Assembly (NCBI RefSeq): GCF_014203855.1
Contig: NZ_JACHJV010000001.1
Coordinates: forward strand, 4,650,001 to 4,714,000
Reading direction: 5' to 3'
DNA length: 64,000 nt
DNA from: Kitasatospora kifunensis
GTDB lineage: Bacteria > Actinomycetota > Actinomycetes > Streptomycetales > Streptomycetaceae
Under the pieces are notes generated by a model. The model saw nothing but the letters and a program-made list of their open reading frames with translations. It was not told where the DNA came from and did no database searches. Below, piece by piece: positions 9,501 to 18,533 of this stretch (the stretch's first letter is position 1; every line of letters starts with the position of its first letter). Made by a program: the position numbers and the translations under genes.

Positions 9501-10291
9501 AGGCACTGGCCGCCCGCGGCAGCCACGCCGCCGCACTGCGCGACGCCGGCTCGCTCGCCAAGGCGATCACCACCTTCGAGTGGCTGCTGATGGACGCCGA
9601 ACACGCCCTCGGCGAGGACCATCCGATCACCCTGGTGATCCGCACCGACGCGGCCGCCTCGCTGGCCGAAGCCGGCGACCTGTCCCGGGCCATCGCCGCC
9701 CTCGAACAGATCCAGGCCGATGCGGTACGCGCGCTCGGCGAGGACTACCCCACCACCTTGACCGCGAGCCTGCGCCTGGCCGCCGCCTACGCCGACGCGG
9801 GCGACCTGTTCCGCGCCGTCCCGTTGCTGGAGGCCGTCGACCTGGCCCGTACCCGGGTGCTCGGCGAGAGCCACCCCGCCACCTTCACCGTCCGCCGCCA
9901 CCTCGCCGTCGCCTACCTGGACCAGGGCGAGCCCGCCCTCGCCTTCGACCTGCTGCACACCACCCTGGAACGCGCCCGTCGCGCGGTGGGCGAGGAGCAC
10001 CCCGAGCCGCTCGCGCTGCGCCACGAACTGGGCGTCGCGACCCGGCGGGTGGGCGACGCCGGGCAGGCGGTGCGGCTGCTGTTCGCGGTGCTGGGCGACC
10101 GCTGGGCGCTGCTGGGCGAGCGCCACCCGGACACCCTGCGCACCCGGCACCAGTTGGCGAAGGCGTACTGGGCGGCGGGCGACTCGGTGGAGGCGGCGCA
10201 ACTGGCCGGGCGCACCCTGGCGTTGTGCCTGACCTACCTGAGTGCCGGGCATCCGCTGACGGTGGCGGTGCGGGAGAGCCTGCGGGGGTGA
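6530..10291 (+). CDS. Trypsin-NACHT-TPR STAND protein (predicted conflict/defence effector)
   Basis: A 1253-residue fusion. Residues about 1-200 form a trypsin-like serine protease with a full triad: His32 (VLTVAHLL), Asp69 (DGADVALLL) and Ser164 (GMSGAPV). A linker (about 215-300) leads to a NACHT NTPase: Walker A GQAGSGKTT (324-332, Lys330), Walker B LLVDGLDEIP (Asp410) and a sensor-like VTVRPSG. After the helical NACHT arm come eight or so kinesin-light-chain-type TPRs of about 42 residues from about 850 to the end (recurring LGE-HP-TL and LA-AY-AGD). There is no membrane segment or signal peptide. STAND logic suggests TPRs sense a ligand, NACHT oligomerises and the protease is activated. 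Start is TTG inside the Trypco2 stop overlap. Trigger and substrate are unknown. Confidence 0.85.
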   Translation: MSLTAQRVAAIRAAGQGSGVLLTGRLVLTVAHLLPSEGAAPTRIEAAVPGGRGWVRCTPLWRAPQDGADVALLLAAGDLVRPELAAAFGPLHWGRIEGVDPVPLCHAIGYPAAGREDGGVLRSHQLVGTLAPATGLGTGRHTLSTQHQPPGPVSGVDSPWAGMSGAPVIFNGLLLGLATADLAPDIWSHSQLGLVPVVPLLDTPDFTRQLARRLTTPVRIQGISAQARKDAAFEEKYARSIGKEHGRLKIFGLPQSMPWDLGTAYLSLQAVQLSDTQRSADSPAPRRGYGNAVAPSGDTLLGPPERRGRVEGMLKSRRRVLLRGQAGSGKTTLLQWLAVNAVAGTLVGELAELNYRVPFVLRLRTMFQLRNLQPVPAEFLAMDRSPVADSQPRGWADRLFAAGRAVLLVDGLDEIPQGERDEAGEWLAELLDSYPNCFTLVTVRPSGVPAQWLSHLRFEELLLCPMDEWDRNRFVERWHQAALAAERAAAEATAPEQLTEDELAALEDQFRAMKNALRRTLGQSPELELLTDSPLLCAMICALHREWEGALPRRKMELYELALDMLLLRRDKMRRVAVEPAGYQYGREEQLAPLQRMARWLVLNGQHEGDRSDALRQIAQVLPSLPAARAGIDAEQMLRHLVERTGLLTETSVDTFEFVHRTFQDYLAGLEFAQDRDFGLLAGRAADEHWADVVRMAVGHCAQGDRARLLHRLLAAADECPDPREARWMRLVTASCLPYASVLAENVRTEVLAGVAPLLRLYPVEAEAAYEQREWQGLFAIGEDLLPLLTVDTDLPPWLVCRLLERMGGEEALSRLAAINNRIAAEHGSPDSSPDSTRDALASREVLARAYQEAGDLARAIPVLEELVALAEAVKGPGHPDTFGPRLRLAEAYLDSGQLSGALPRYQQLLADAEAAARTASGTSGAAAGNAAVDGAPAEATGSPPATADLLHIRGRLGVAYLQAGAIGLAIPLLEDLTAQTEDLHGPESGEALAARGSHAAALRDAGSLAKAITTFEWLLMDAEHALGEDHPITLVIRTDAAASLAEAGDLSRAIAALEQIQADAVRALGEDYPTTLTASLRLAAAYADAGDLFRAVPLLEAVDLARTRVLGESHPATFTVRRHLAVAYLDQGEPALAFDLLHTTLERARRAVGEEHPEPLALRHELGVATRRVGDAGQAVRLLFAVLGDRWALLGERHPDTLRTRHQLAKAYWAAGDSVEAAQLAGRTLALCLTYLSAGHPLTVAVRESLRG

Positions 10292-10297
10292 CCGTCA

Positions 10298-10331
10298 GCG
10301 GGAGGGGGCGACCCACATCGCCCCCTCCCGC
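10298..10331 (+). terminator. Terminator after the trypsin-NACHT-TPR gene
   Basis: A perfect 13-bp inverted repeat (10298-10310 with 10319-10331, 8-nt loop) begins 7 nt after the stop codon, closing the Trypco2/NACHT transcription unit. Confidence 0.8.
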
Positions 10332-10445
10332 GGCACAGGGGGATGGACCGACCGGCAACGAGTACACGGCTGCCGTCCGGAATCTGGTTCACCGGCCGCG
10401 CCCCCGCCCCGTGACCTCCATGCCCCGCCGCTCGTTGTGCTCCAC

Positions 10446-10664
10446 ATGAAGAAGCGCAGCATGCTCGCCGTTGCCTCCCTCGCCGTCGGTTTCGCGGCCT
10501 CCCTCGCGGCGCCCGCCGCGCACGCGGCCACCTCGGTCGGTGATGGCAAGACGCCGAATCTGATGGGCAACAACACCTTGCTCGACCCGCTGCTCGGCGC
10601 CCACCACAGCGCGCCCGAGACCGCGCCGACCAGCTCGACGACCGGCGGGCTGCTCGGCGGCTGA
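10446..10664 (+). CDS. Small secreted protein, unknown function
   Basis: A 72-residue protein with a Sec signal peptide (KKRS, then the hydrophobic core LAVASLAVGFAASLAAPAA, cleavage likely after AHA). The mature part is about 45 residues, rich in Gly, Leu, Thr and Ser with no cysteine (NLMGNNTLLDPLLGA and a TTGGLLGG end). I recognise no family. ATG 10446 gives the cleanest signal peptide. It sits alone upstream of the ClpC2-like gene and may not share its promoter. Confidence 0.6.
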   Translation: MKKRSMLAVASLAVGFAASLAAPAAHAATSVGDGKTPNLMGNNTLLDPLLGAHHSAPETAPTSSTTGGLLGG

Positions 10665-10683
10665 TCGGGGAGGGCAGGAAAGT

Positions 10684-10700
10684 GTCAACCGGTGGTTGAC
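10684..10700. promoter_or_regulatory. Upstream operator half: palindrome GTCAACC-N3-GGTTGAC
   Basis: A perfect 7-bp inverted repeat around a 3-nt spacer. Its right arm supplies the -35 hexamer TTGACG (10696-10701) of the promoter for the gene at 10732. Same core as the second palindrome, with centres 29 bp apart. Confidence 0.75.
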
Positions 10701-10731
10701 GCCCCGCCATGTGTCAACCTACGGTTGACAC
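10696..10731 (+). promoter_or_regulatory. Promoter of the ClpC2-like gene, probably leaderless
   Basis: -35 TTGACG (10696-10701) and -10 TACGGT (10720-10725) are separated by 18 bp. The expected transcription start falls at about 10732, the A of the ATG, and no ribosome binding site precedes that ATG. Both elements are embedded in palindromes, the layout of an autorepressed leaderless gene. Position is read from sequence, activity is inferred. Confidence 0.65.
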
Positions 10732-10737
10732 ATGGCG
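10705..10737. promoter_or_regulatory. Main operator: perfect 15-bp palindrome spanning -10 and start codon
   Basis: Arms CGCCATGTGTCAACC (10705-10719) and its exact complement (10723-10737) flank the 3-nt spacer TAC. The core TGTCAACC-N3-GGTTGACA repeats that of the upstream site. The right arm contains the start codon of the downstream gene, so a bound repressor would cover both the -10 element and the transcription start. Confidence 0.8.
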
Positions 10738-11457
10738 AACTCCACTCGCAAGACGAATCCCGTGCGCCTCGACGACCTGATCGAGGCCATCAAGCAGGGC
10801 GACGGCGATGCCCTGACCCAGCTCTCCAACGCGGTCGTCGCGGCCGACCACCTGGGTGAGGTGGCCGACCACCTGATCGGCCACTTCGTGGACCAGGCCC
10901 GTCGTTCGGGCGCGTCCTGGACCGACATCGGCCGCAGCATGGGCGTCACCCGGCAGGCCGCGCAGAAGCGCTTCGTGCCCAAGGATCCGGGCGAGCCCTC
11001 CGACCTCGACCCCAGCCAGGGCTTCGGCCGCTTCACCCCCCGGGCACGCAAGGTGGTGGTGGCCTCCCAGGAGGAGGCCCGCGCCGCCAGGAACGAGGAG
11101 ATCGGCGCCGACCACCTGCTGCTCGGCCTGCTGAACGAACCGGACGGCCTCGGCGTGGCGGCCGTCCTGGCGCAGGCAGTCACGGTCGAGCAGGTCCGAG
11201 CCGCCGCGACCGCCGCACTGCCGCCGGCCTCCGCAAAGGAGATCCCCGCGCTCATCCCGTTCGACGCGGGCGCGCGCAAGGTGGTGGAGCTGAGCTTCCG
11301 TGAGGCGATCCGGCTGGCCCACAACTACGTCGGCACGGAGCATCTCCTGCTCGCACTGCTGGAGTTCGAGGACGGCTCCGGCGTACTGAGCGGGCTCGGC
11401 CTGGACAAGGCGGGCACCGAAGCGGCGATCGCGGCCGCGCTGGCCGAGTTCAGCTGA
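10732..11457 (+). CDS. ClpC2-like protein: HTH DNA-binding region plus two Clp N-repeats
   Basis: A 241-residue protein without ATPase modules. Residues about 1-85 are helical and contain a helix-turn-helix (SWTDIGRSMGVTRQAAQKRF). Residues about 99-241 are two Clp_N repeats closely resembling those of ClpC (FGRFTPRARKVVVASQEEAR; EIGADHLLLGLL; NYVGTEHLLLALLEF). The design matches mycobacterial ClpC2, reported (from memory) to act as a decoy for ClpC1-targeting antibiotics and to repress its own gene. Two palindromes over its promoter support autorepression here. clpC itself lies about 2 kb away. It would be cytoplasmic. Ligand is inferred, not seen. Confidence 0.8.
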   Translation: MANSTRKTNPVRLDDLIEAIKQGDGDALTQLSNAVVAADHLGEVADHLIGHFVDQARRSGASWTDIGRSMGVTRQAAQKRFVPKDPGEPSDLDPSQGFGRFTPRARKVVVASQEEARAARNEEIGADHLLLGLLNEPDGLGVAAVLAQAVTVEQVRAAATAALPPASAKEIPALIPFDAGARKVVELSFREAIRLAHNYVGTEHLLLALLEFEDGSGVLSGLGLDKAGTEAAIAAALAEFS

Positions 11458-11516
11458 CGTGGTCGCCACTGAGCGCAGGGCGGCCCGCGGTCCGTTCTCC
11501 AGGTAGGGGGAAACGG

Positions 11517-11563
11517 GGGGAGCGGCTGGGCCGCGCTCTGCCGCTCGGGCCGGCCCAGCCGCT
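11517..11563 (+). terminator. Terminator-like hairpin after the ClpC2-like gene
   Basis: GGGAGCGGCTGGGCCG-type left arm (from 11517) pairs with CGGCCCAGCCGCTC (to 11563), with a G-rich stretch before it. It lies 60 nt past the stop codon. Confidence 0.6.
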
Positions 11564-11727
11564 CGCTCCCCCCGAACTCGGCACCCAGAAGCCGCGGAAC
11601 TCGCTACCCTCCGGTCACCAGCGCAGGCTTCGCCGCCTGTTCCAGCCCTGGCTTCCCCCCGTACACACGCGGCCACTACTCATTGCGCGAGCACTTCCCC
11701 GCCCGCCTTGTGAGCCCAGGAGAAGCC

Positions 11728-13386
11728 GTGACCAGACGCTCCATCCGCCTCGCCGCCGTCCTCGGTACGACCAGCGCACTCGCGCTGGGCACCGTCGCCC
11801 CGGCGCTCGCCGCCGACCCGAACGCGGCCGCTCGCCGGCACGGCCCGGCCAAGCACGTGCTGCTGATCTCGGTCGACGGGCTGCACCAGTCGGACCTGAG
11901 CTGGTACATCGCACAGCACCCGCAGTCGGCGCTGGCGAAGCTGGTCGGCGGCGGCGTGCAGTACACCCACGCGCAGACCACCATCCCCTCGGACTCCTTC
12001 CCCGGCATGGTCGCCCAGGCCACCGGCGGCGGACCGGGCACCACCGGCGTGTACTACGACGACACCTACAACGCCAAGCTGTTGCCGGCCGGCACCACCG
12101 ACTGCAAGGGCGTCAAGCCGGGCGTCGAGGTGGACCTGACCGAGGACCTGGACAAGAACAAGGCCTCGATCGACGCGGGCCAAGGCCTGGCCGGCCTGCC
12201 GGGCTCCATCCTCTCCATGACCGGGCAGCCGCAGACCCTGATCGACCCGAGCAAGCTCCCGGTCGACCCGACCACCTGCAAGCCGGTCTACCCGCACTCC
12301 TACCTCCAGGTGAACACCATCTTCGAGGTGGCCGCCCAGGCCGGCCTGCGCACCGCCTGGTCGGACAAGCACGCGGCCTACGACATCCTCAACGGCCCTT
12401 CCGGCACCGGGATCCAGGACCTGTTCACGCCGGAGATCAACAGCGACGCGAACGGCTACCCGGCCGGCAACGACTGGACCACCGACAACCAGGCCACCGA
12501 GCAGTACGACGGCTACAAGGTGCGGGCCGTCCTCAACGAGATCGACGGCTACGACCACAGCCGCACCCAGAAGACCGGAACCCCGGCGATCTTCGGCCTG
12601 AACTTCCAGTCGGTCTCCACCGCGCAGAAGCTGCCCACGTCGGGCGGCCTGACGGGTGGCTACACGGCGAAGAACGTGCCGAGCCCGCTGCTGGTGAAGA
12701 ACCTGGACTACGTGGACGCCCAGATCGGCGCGCTCACCGCCGAGTTGCGCAAGCAGCACCTGGCCGACTCCACCACCGTCGTGCTCTCCGCCAAGCACGG
12801 CCAGTCGCCCACCGACCCGAGCGCGCTGACCCGGATCGACGACGGCCCGCTGCTGGACGGCCTCAACGCCGCCTGGAAGAAGCTGCACCCGAACGCCGGC
12901 GACCTGGTCGCGCACTCGGTGGACGACGACGGCGTGCTGCTCTGGCTGAACGATCGCTCCACCGCCGCCACCGAGTTCGCCAAGAGCTACCTGCTGGCCC
13001 AGAACGGCACCGGCAACGACGTCAACGGCGCCCCGAAGGCCTTCACCGCCAGCGGGCTGACCAAGGTCTACGCGGGCGACGCGGCGGCGAAGTACTTCGG
13101 CGTCAAGCCGGGCGATGCCCGGGTGCCGGACATCTTCGGGGTGAGCCAGTACGGCGTGGTGTACACCGGCGGCAAGGGCAAGGTGGCCGAGCACGGCGGC
13201 GCCCACGCGGACGACCTGGACGTGCCGCTGGTGATCTCCGGCGCCGGCACCCCGCACCGCGTGCGCGAGGCCGCACCCGTGCAGACCAAGCAGATCGCAC
13301 CGACCATCCTCAGCCTGCTGGGCCTCAACCCGCAGTCCCTGCAGGCCGTACGGGCCGAGCACACCAAGGCGCTGCCGGTGCGCTGA
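11728..13386 (+). CDS. Secreted alkaline phosphatase-superfamily phosphodiesterase
   Basis: A 552-residue exported metal-dependent phosphodiesterase/pyrophosphatase-like enzyme. The signal peptide is clear (TRRSIRLAAVLGTTSALALG, ending APALA). The first metal Asp is in LLISVDGLHQSD; the nucleophile Ser/Thr region is TTIPSDSFPGMVAQ; later metal ligands are in SAKHGQSPTD and EHGGAHADDLDVPLV. GTG 11728 was chosen because CAGGAG lies 5 nt upstream and it gives a proper signal peptide; an in-frame start at 11683 would bury it. The substrate is unknown; phosphate scavenging is plausible. No operon partners. Confidence 0.85.
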   Translation: MTRRSIRLAAVLGTTSALALGTVAPALAADPNAAARRHGPAKHVLLISVDGLHQSDLSWYIAQHPQSALAKLVGGGVQYTHAQTTIPSDSFPGMVAQATGGGPGTTGVYYDDTYNAKLLPAGTTDCKGVKPGVEVDLTEDLDKNKASIDAGQGLAGLPGSILSMTGQPQTLIDPSKLPVDPTTCKPVYPHSYLQVNTIFEVAAQAGLRTAWSDKHAAYDILNGPSGTGIQDLFTPEINSDANGYPAGNDWTTDNQATEQYDGYKVRAVLNEIDGYDHSRTQKTGTPAIFGLNFQSVSTAQKLPTSGGLTGGYTAKNVPSPLLVKNLDYVDAQIGALTAELRKQHLADSTTVVLSAKHGQSPTDPSALTRIDDGPLLDGLNAAWKKLHPNAGDLVAHSVDDDGVLLWLNDRSTAATEFAKSYLLAQNGTGNDVNGAPKAFTASGLTKVYAGDAAAKYFGVKPGDARVPDIFGVSQYGVVYTGGKGKVAEHGGAHADDLDVPLVISGAGTPHRVREAAPVQTKQIAPTILSLLGLNPQSLQAVRAEHTKALPVR

Positions 13387-13433
13387 CGCGTAGCCTGCGG
13401 CACACAGACGCGTGCCTGCGGCACACACCCGAA

Positions 13434-13475
13434 ACGGCCTTGGGCCCCCTCGAAACCGAGGGGGCCCAAGGCCGT
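13434..13475. terminator. Bidirectional terminator between phosphodiesterase and clpC
   Basis: A perfect 19-bp inverted repeat (13434-13452 with 13457-13475) with a 4-nt AAAC loop, between two convergent genes. A short direct repeat (GCCTGCGGCACACA, twice between about 13393 and 13428) precedes it and has no obvious role. Confidence 0.9.
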
Positions 13476-13493
13476 TCGAGCACCTGGCAGGTG

Positions 13494-16010
<2,517 letters not shown>

Positions 16011-16105
16011 CGTTAATCGCTCCTCAGAGCGGTCGGGCAGTTCGGGGACTGTCCCCGCCCTGTCCTTCCGCATGCTAGTCCCGCTCAGCGGCGCGGCCTA
16101 CGGTG

Positions 16106-16125
16106 TTCCTCGCGACTGCGAGGAA
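16106..16125. promoter_or_regulatory. Inverted repeat in the clpC leader
   Basis: TTCCTCGC/GCGAGGAA, a perfect 8-bp repeat with a 4-nt spacer, lies about 100 bp upstream of clpC and inside the predicted leader if the SigR-type promoter is used. Could be a leader hairpin or an operator; I cannot decide. Confidence 0.4.
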
Positions 16126-16157
16126 ATCGTGCTGCGCGACCAGCCGACACCCTTCCC

Positions 16158-16184
16158 AACCTGATGCTGGGGAACGGTGTTCCC
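16158..16184 (-). promoter_or_regulatory. Candidate SigR-type promoter of clpC
   Basis: Read on the minus strand: GGGAAC, then exactly 18 nt, then GTTGGG. The published SigR consensus as I recall it is GGGAAT-N18-GTT, and clpC is a known SigR target in S. coelicolor. The -35 is also the edge of a 6-bp inverted repeat (16170-16184). Confidence 0.6.
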
Positions 16185-16215
16185 GCCAGTACGCGCGTTG
16201 CACGTCTTGCCGCTA

Positions 16216-16229
16216 CGCCAATGGCGAAC
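16216..16229 (-). promoter_or_regulatory. ClgR box upstream of clpC
   Basis: Minus-strand GTTCGC-CATTG-GCG matches the ClgR consensus GTTCGC-N5-GCG (from memory of Streptomyces clp/lon work) at every defined base. It lies just upstream of the SigR-type promoter, suitable for activation of clpC. Confidence 0.65.
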
Positions 16230-16756
16230 ACGCGTCGGACCCCGTTGGGGAACAGTGCGCACTCGCCTCGATTCCCGGCGTCGCGGCCTTGCCTCTGGAG
16301 AGGGCTCCGGAAGCCACTCATGCCCCAGTCGCCCGCCCCACCTGCATTCATACCGGAAATTCCGGCCGTTCTGGTGCAGTTTCCCGGGTGGCGTTGTTCG
16401 CCCGGCGAGAAGTTCGCACCGCACTGGCTGTCAGTCGCCTGGTAGGGCCGATCGGGGCCGGTGCCGTGACCAGGCCGCTGTTCCAGCGTTGCACAGTGCG
16501 TGAGCGTTCTGCTGCCCGTACCCCCCGCCGCCACTGATCGGCGCCCGCCGCGCGCCCGCGGGGTCGCGTTCGGGCACGTCGCCGGGGTGCAGGCGCTGCC
16601 CCCGGCGGAGCGCTCCACGGAGCACCCGACGGAGCACAGAGGGCGGTCCTCCGCGCGCCGTCGTGGGTGCTGCGCTCCGCTCACGTCGTGCGGGTCGCGC
16701 GGCGCGCAGGCCGCACGCGCCGCACAGCACGCCGCGTGGTGCGACCCGGGGACGGG
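16230..16756. other. Non-coding stretch between clpC regulatory region and lsr2
   Basis: About 530 bp. Open frames here have no codon-position bias that I trust and no family match. GC-rich inverted repeats around 16520-16600 may terminate lsr2 transcription, but no single clean stem stands out. I see nothing else. Confidence 0.4.
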
Positions 16757-17107
16757 TCAGGAAACGTTGGCCGCCTCGTACGCCTCGCGGACATTGCTCG
16801 GGACCCGGCCGCGGTCGTTCACGTTGTAGCCGTTGTCCTTCGCCCACGTGCGGATCTTGGCCGTGTCCGCACTGCCGGCCGCCGGACGAGCGGCCGCGCG
16901 GCCACCGGCCCGTCGCGCGCTGGTGAGCCGACCGCTCTGCTTGCGGCCCTTTTCGACGTACGGAGCGAGCAGGTTGCGCAGCTTCTCCGCGTTGCCGGAC
17001 TTCAGGTCGATCTCGTAGGCAACGCCGTCGAGCGCGAACGTCACCGTCTCGTCCGCCGAACCGCCGTCGAGATCGTCTTCAAGAATGACCTGCACCCTCT
17101 GTGCCAC
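16757..17107 (-). CDS. lsr2: Nucleoid-associated silencer Lsr2
   Basis: H-NS-like protein that bridges AT-rich DNA and silences acquired and specialised-metabolism genes. The 116-residue protein has the N-terminal dimerisation domain (AQRVQVILEDDLDGG; DLKSGNAEKLRNLLAPYVEK), a basic Arg/Ala-rich linker, and the C-terminal DNA-binding domain ending in the AT-hook-like RGR (YNVNDRGRVPSNVREAY). GTG 17107 has GGGAG upstream and gives the standard N-terminus; the frame extends further upstream without homology. Monocistronic, between clpC and an acetyltransferase. Confidence 0.96.
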   Translation of the reverse strand: MAQRVQVILEDDLDGGSADETVTFALDGVAYEIDLKSGNAEKLRNLLAPYVEKGRKQSGRLTSARRAGGRAAARPAAGSADTAKIRTWAKDNGYNVNDRGRVPSNVREAYEAANVS

Positions 17108-17269
17108 GGGACTCCCTTTCCGCTTAACGACCCAATGCCTTAGGGAAAGGAAACCGCCTTTTCTCGGAAAACACAAACCCCGGTCTCTTCGGTCGGGCGT
17201 GCCATGCACTGCGGGCAAGTCGCCGGCAAGTGCGCCGGCGACTGCTCTACGACTAGTCGGCAGGCCGCT

Positions 17270-17797
17270 TCAGAGGTGCAGCAGCATGCGCGAGTTGCCC
17301 AAGGTGTTGGGCTTCACCCGCTCCAGGTCGAGGAACTCCGCCACTCCTTCGTCGTAGGACCGAAGGAGTTCTTCATACACTTCCGTAGCGATGACGGCCG
17401 GGTCTGTCGTACCATCATTGGTTTCGCCGATCTCGATGAAGCCGTGTTTCGCGAAGAACGCGACCTCGAACGTCAAGCAGAAAATCCGACGGACGCCGAG
17501 CCAGCGCGCGGTCTGCAGCAGCTTCGCCAACAGTGTGTGTCCGATGCCGTGACCTCGGCAGATCGGATCGACGGCCAGGGTGCGCACTTCGGCGAGGTCT
17601 TCCCACATCACATGCAGTGCGCCGCAGGCGACCACGGTGCCGTCGTCATCGCGTTCGGCAACCCAGAACTCCTGAACGGATTCGAACAACGTGACGGTCG
17701 GCTTGTCGAGCAGAATGCCGCCCCGTGCGTAGCCGTCGATGAGCCGGCGTACGGACCGCACATCAGTGGTCCGCGCCCGGCGGATGGTGACCTCCAT
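17270..17797 (-). CDS. GNAT acetyltransferase, probable N-acetylglutamate synthase
   Basis: A 175-residue GNAT protein resembling the short actinobacterial ArgA (Rv2747 type), which acetylates glutamate for arginine biosynthesis. The acetyl-CoA pyrophosphate loop is CRGHGIGHTLL after the strand VRTLAVDP; the C-terminal substrate side has FFAKHGFIEIGE. The protein begins with TIRRARTTDVRSV, typical for GNATs. ATG 17797 gives this N-terminus. The gene lies 10 nt after a BlaI-type regulator on the same strand, so the two are probably co-transcribed. Function is by resemblance; other amino acids are possible substrates. Confidence 0.75.
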   Translation of the reverse strand: MEVTIRRARTTDVRSVRRLIDGYARGGILLDKPTVTLFESVQEFWVAERDDDGTVVACGALHVMWEDLAEVRTLAVDPICRGHGIGHTLLAKLLQTARWLGVRRIFCLTFEVAFFAKHGFIEIGETNDGTTDPAVIATEVYEELLRSYDEGVAEFLDLERVKPNTLGNSRMLLHL

Positions 17798-17807
17798 GGG
17801 CGCGACG

Positions 17808-18242
17808 TTATCGTGTCGCGGGCGGCTCGGTCCCATCGGTCCCGGGTGCTGGATTGGCGTCGTTCTCGGGGTCGTTCTCGGGGTCGGGGCCGGTGACCCG
17901 AAGCGCGTCGCGCAGTGCCGCGCGCTGCTCGGCCGACATCATGCCGAAGAAGTGCACCAGGGCCGCCGCGGGATTGTCGCTGGTGGCCCACGCGTCGTTC
18001 ATCAGAGACGCCGTGTACGCCTCACGGGAGGAGACCGGTACATATCGATAGGCCCGCCCGTCGCGCTCGCGGCGCAGCCAGCCCTTTCGGTAGAGCTTGT
18101 CCAGCACGGTCATCACCGTGGTGTACGCGATATCGCGTTCCGTGCGCAGATCGAGCAGAACCTCGCGAACCGTCACCGGGCGGTTCCAGCGCCACACCCG
18201 TGTCATGACGGCGTTCTCGAGTTCGCCGAGCGAGCGCACCAT
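17808..18242 (-). CDS. BlaI/MecI/CopY-family transcriptional repressor
   Basis: A 144-residue winged-helix repressor: LGELENAVMTRVW, the recognition helix region in DIAYTTVMTVLDKLYRKG, and a wing with RAYRYVPV. The C-terminal tail (from about residue 115) is acidic and Pro-rich and includes a duplicated PEND. In the family a partner membrane protease (BlaR/M56) cleaves the repressor; no such gene is adjacent here. Upstream of the acetyltransferase gene, with a palindrome just before its start that may be its own operator. Confidence 0.85.
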   Translation of the reverse strand: MVRSLGELENAVMTRVWRWNRPVTVREVLLDLRTERDIAYTTVMTVLDKLYRKGWLRRERDGRAYRYVPVSSREAYTASLMNDAWATSDNPAAALVHFFGMMSAEQRAALRDALRVTGPDPENDPENDANPAPGTDGTEPPATR

Positions 18243-18255
18243 ACGACCACTTTAG

Positions 18256-18267
18256 AGACTTTTGTCT
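18256..18267. promoter_or_regulatory. Possible BlaI-type operator
   Basis: AGAC-N4-GTCT palindrome 14 nt upstream of the BlaI-family gene, in a relatively AT-rich stretch. Short, so it could be chance. Confidence 0.35.
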
Positions 18268-18358
18268 GCTTAATGTCGTAGGCCGCCTCCCGAATCGGGA
18301 AGCGGCCCACGTTCCTGCTCCACGGCCCTGCTACTACAGGTCCGGCTATGCGACGGTG

Positions 18359-18529
18359 CTACTCGGCCGCCGCGCCGCGCGCGGCGGCACTGGCCTGGAC
18401 CAGCGCCTCGGCGGCGGCGTCCTCCTTGCCCTTCTGGGCGCCGCCCTGGTTGCGGATGATGGCCCGCACCAGGAACCCGAAGCCGATCGCCATCACCAGC
18501 GGCGGCACGATCGCACTGACGTACTCCAT
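18359..18529 (-). CDS. Small membrane protein coupled to lysS
   Basis: A 56-residue protein with one N-terminal transmembrane helix (YVSAIVPPLVMAIGFGFLVR) followed by a Lys/Gln-rich stretch and an Ala-rich tail (QASAAARGAAAE). Its ATG lies 4 nt after the lysS stop, so it is likely translated by coupling. I read it directly from the bases. A short protein of this type downstream of lysS seems familiar from other Streptomyces genomes; no function is known to me. Confidence 0.75.
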   Translation of the reverse strand: MEYVSAIVPPLVMAIGFGFLVRAIIRNQGGAQKGKEDAAAEALVQASAAARGAAAE

Positions 18530-18533
18530 CAGG

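Noticed and set aside
16085..16684. 199-codon frame upstream of clpC
   Set aside because: Lies over the SigR-type and ClgR sites and gives an Arg/Ala/Gly-rich protein with no homology; treated as non-coding.
17840..17900. Tandem repeat at the end of the BlaI-type gene
   Set aside because: Only a doubled PEND in an acidic tail; too short to be a functional repeat array.
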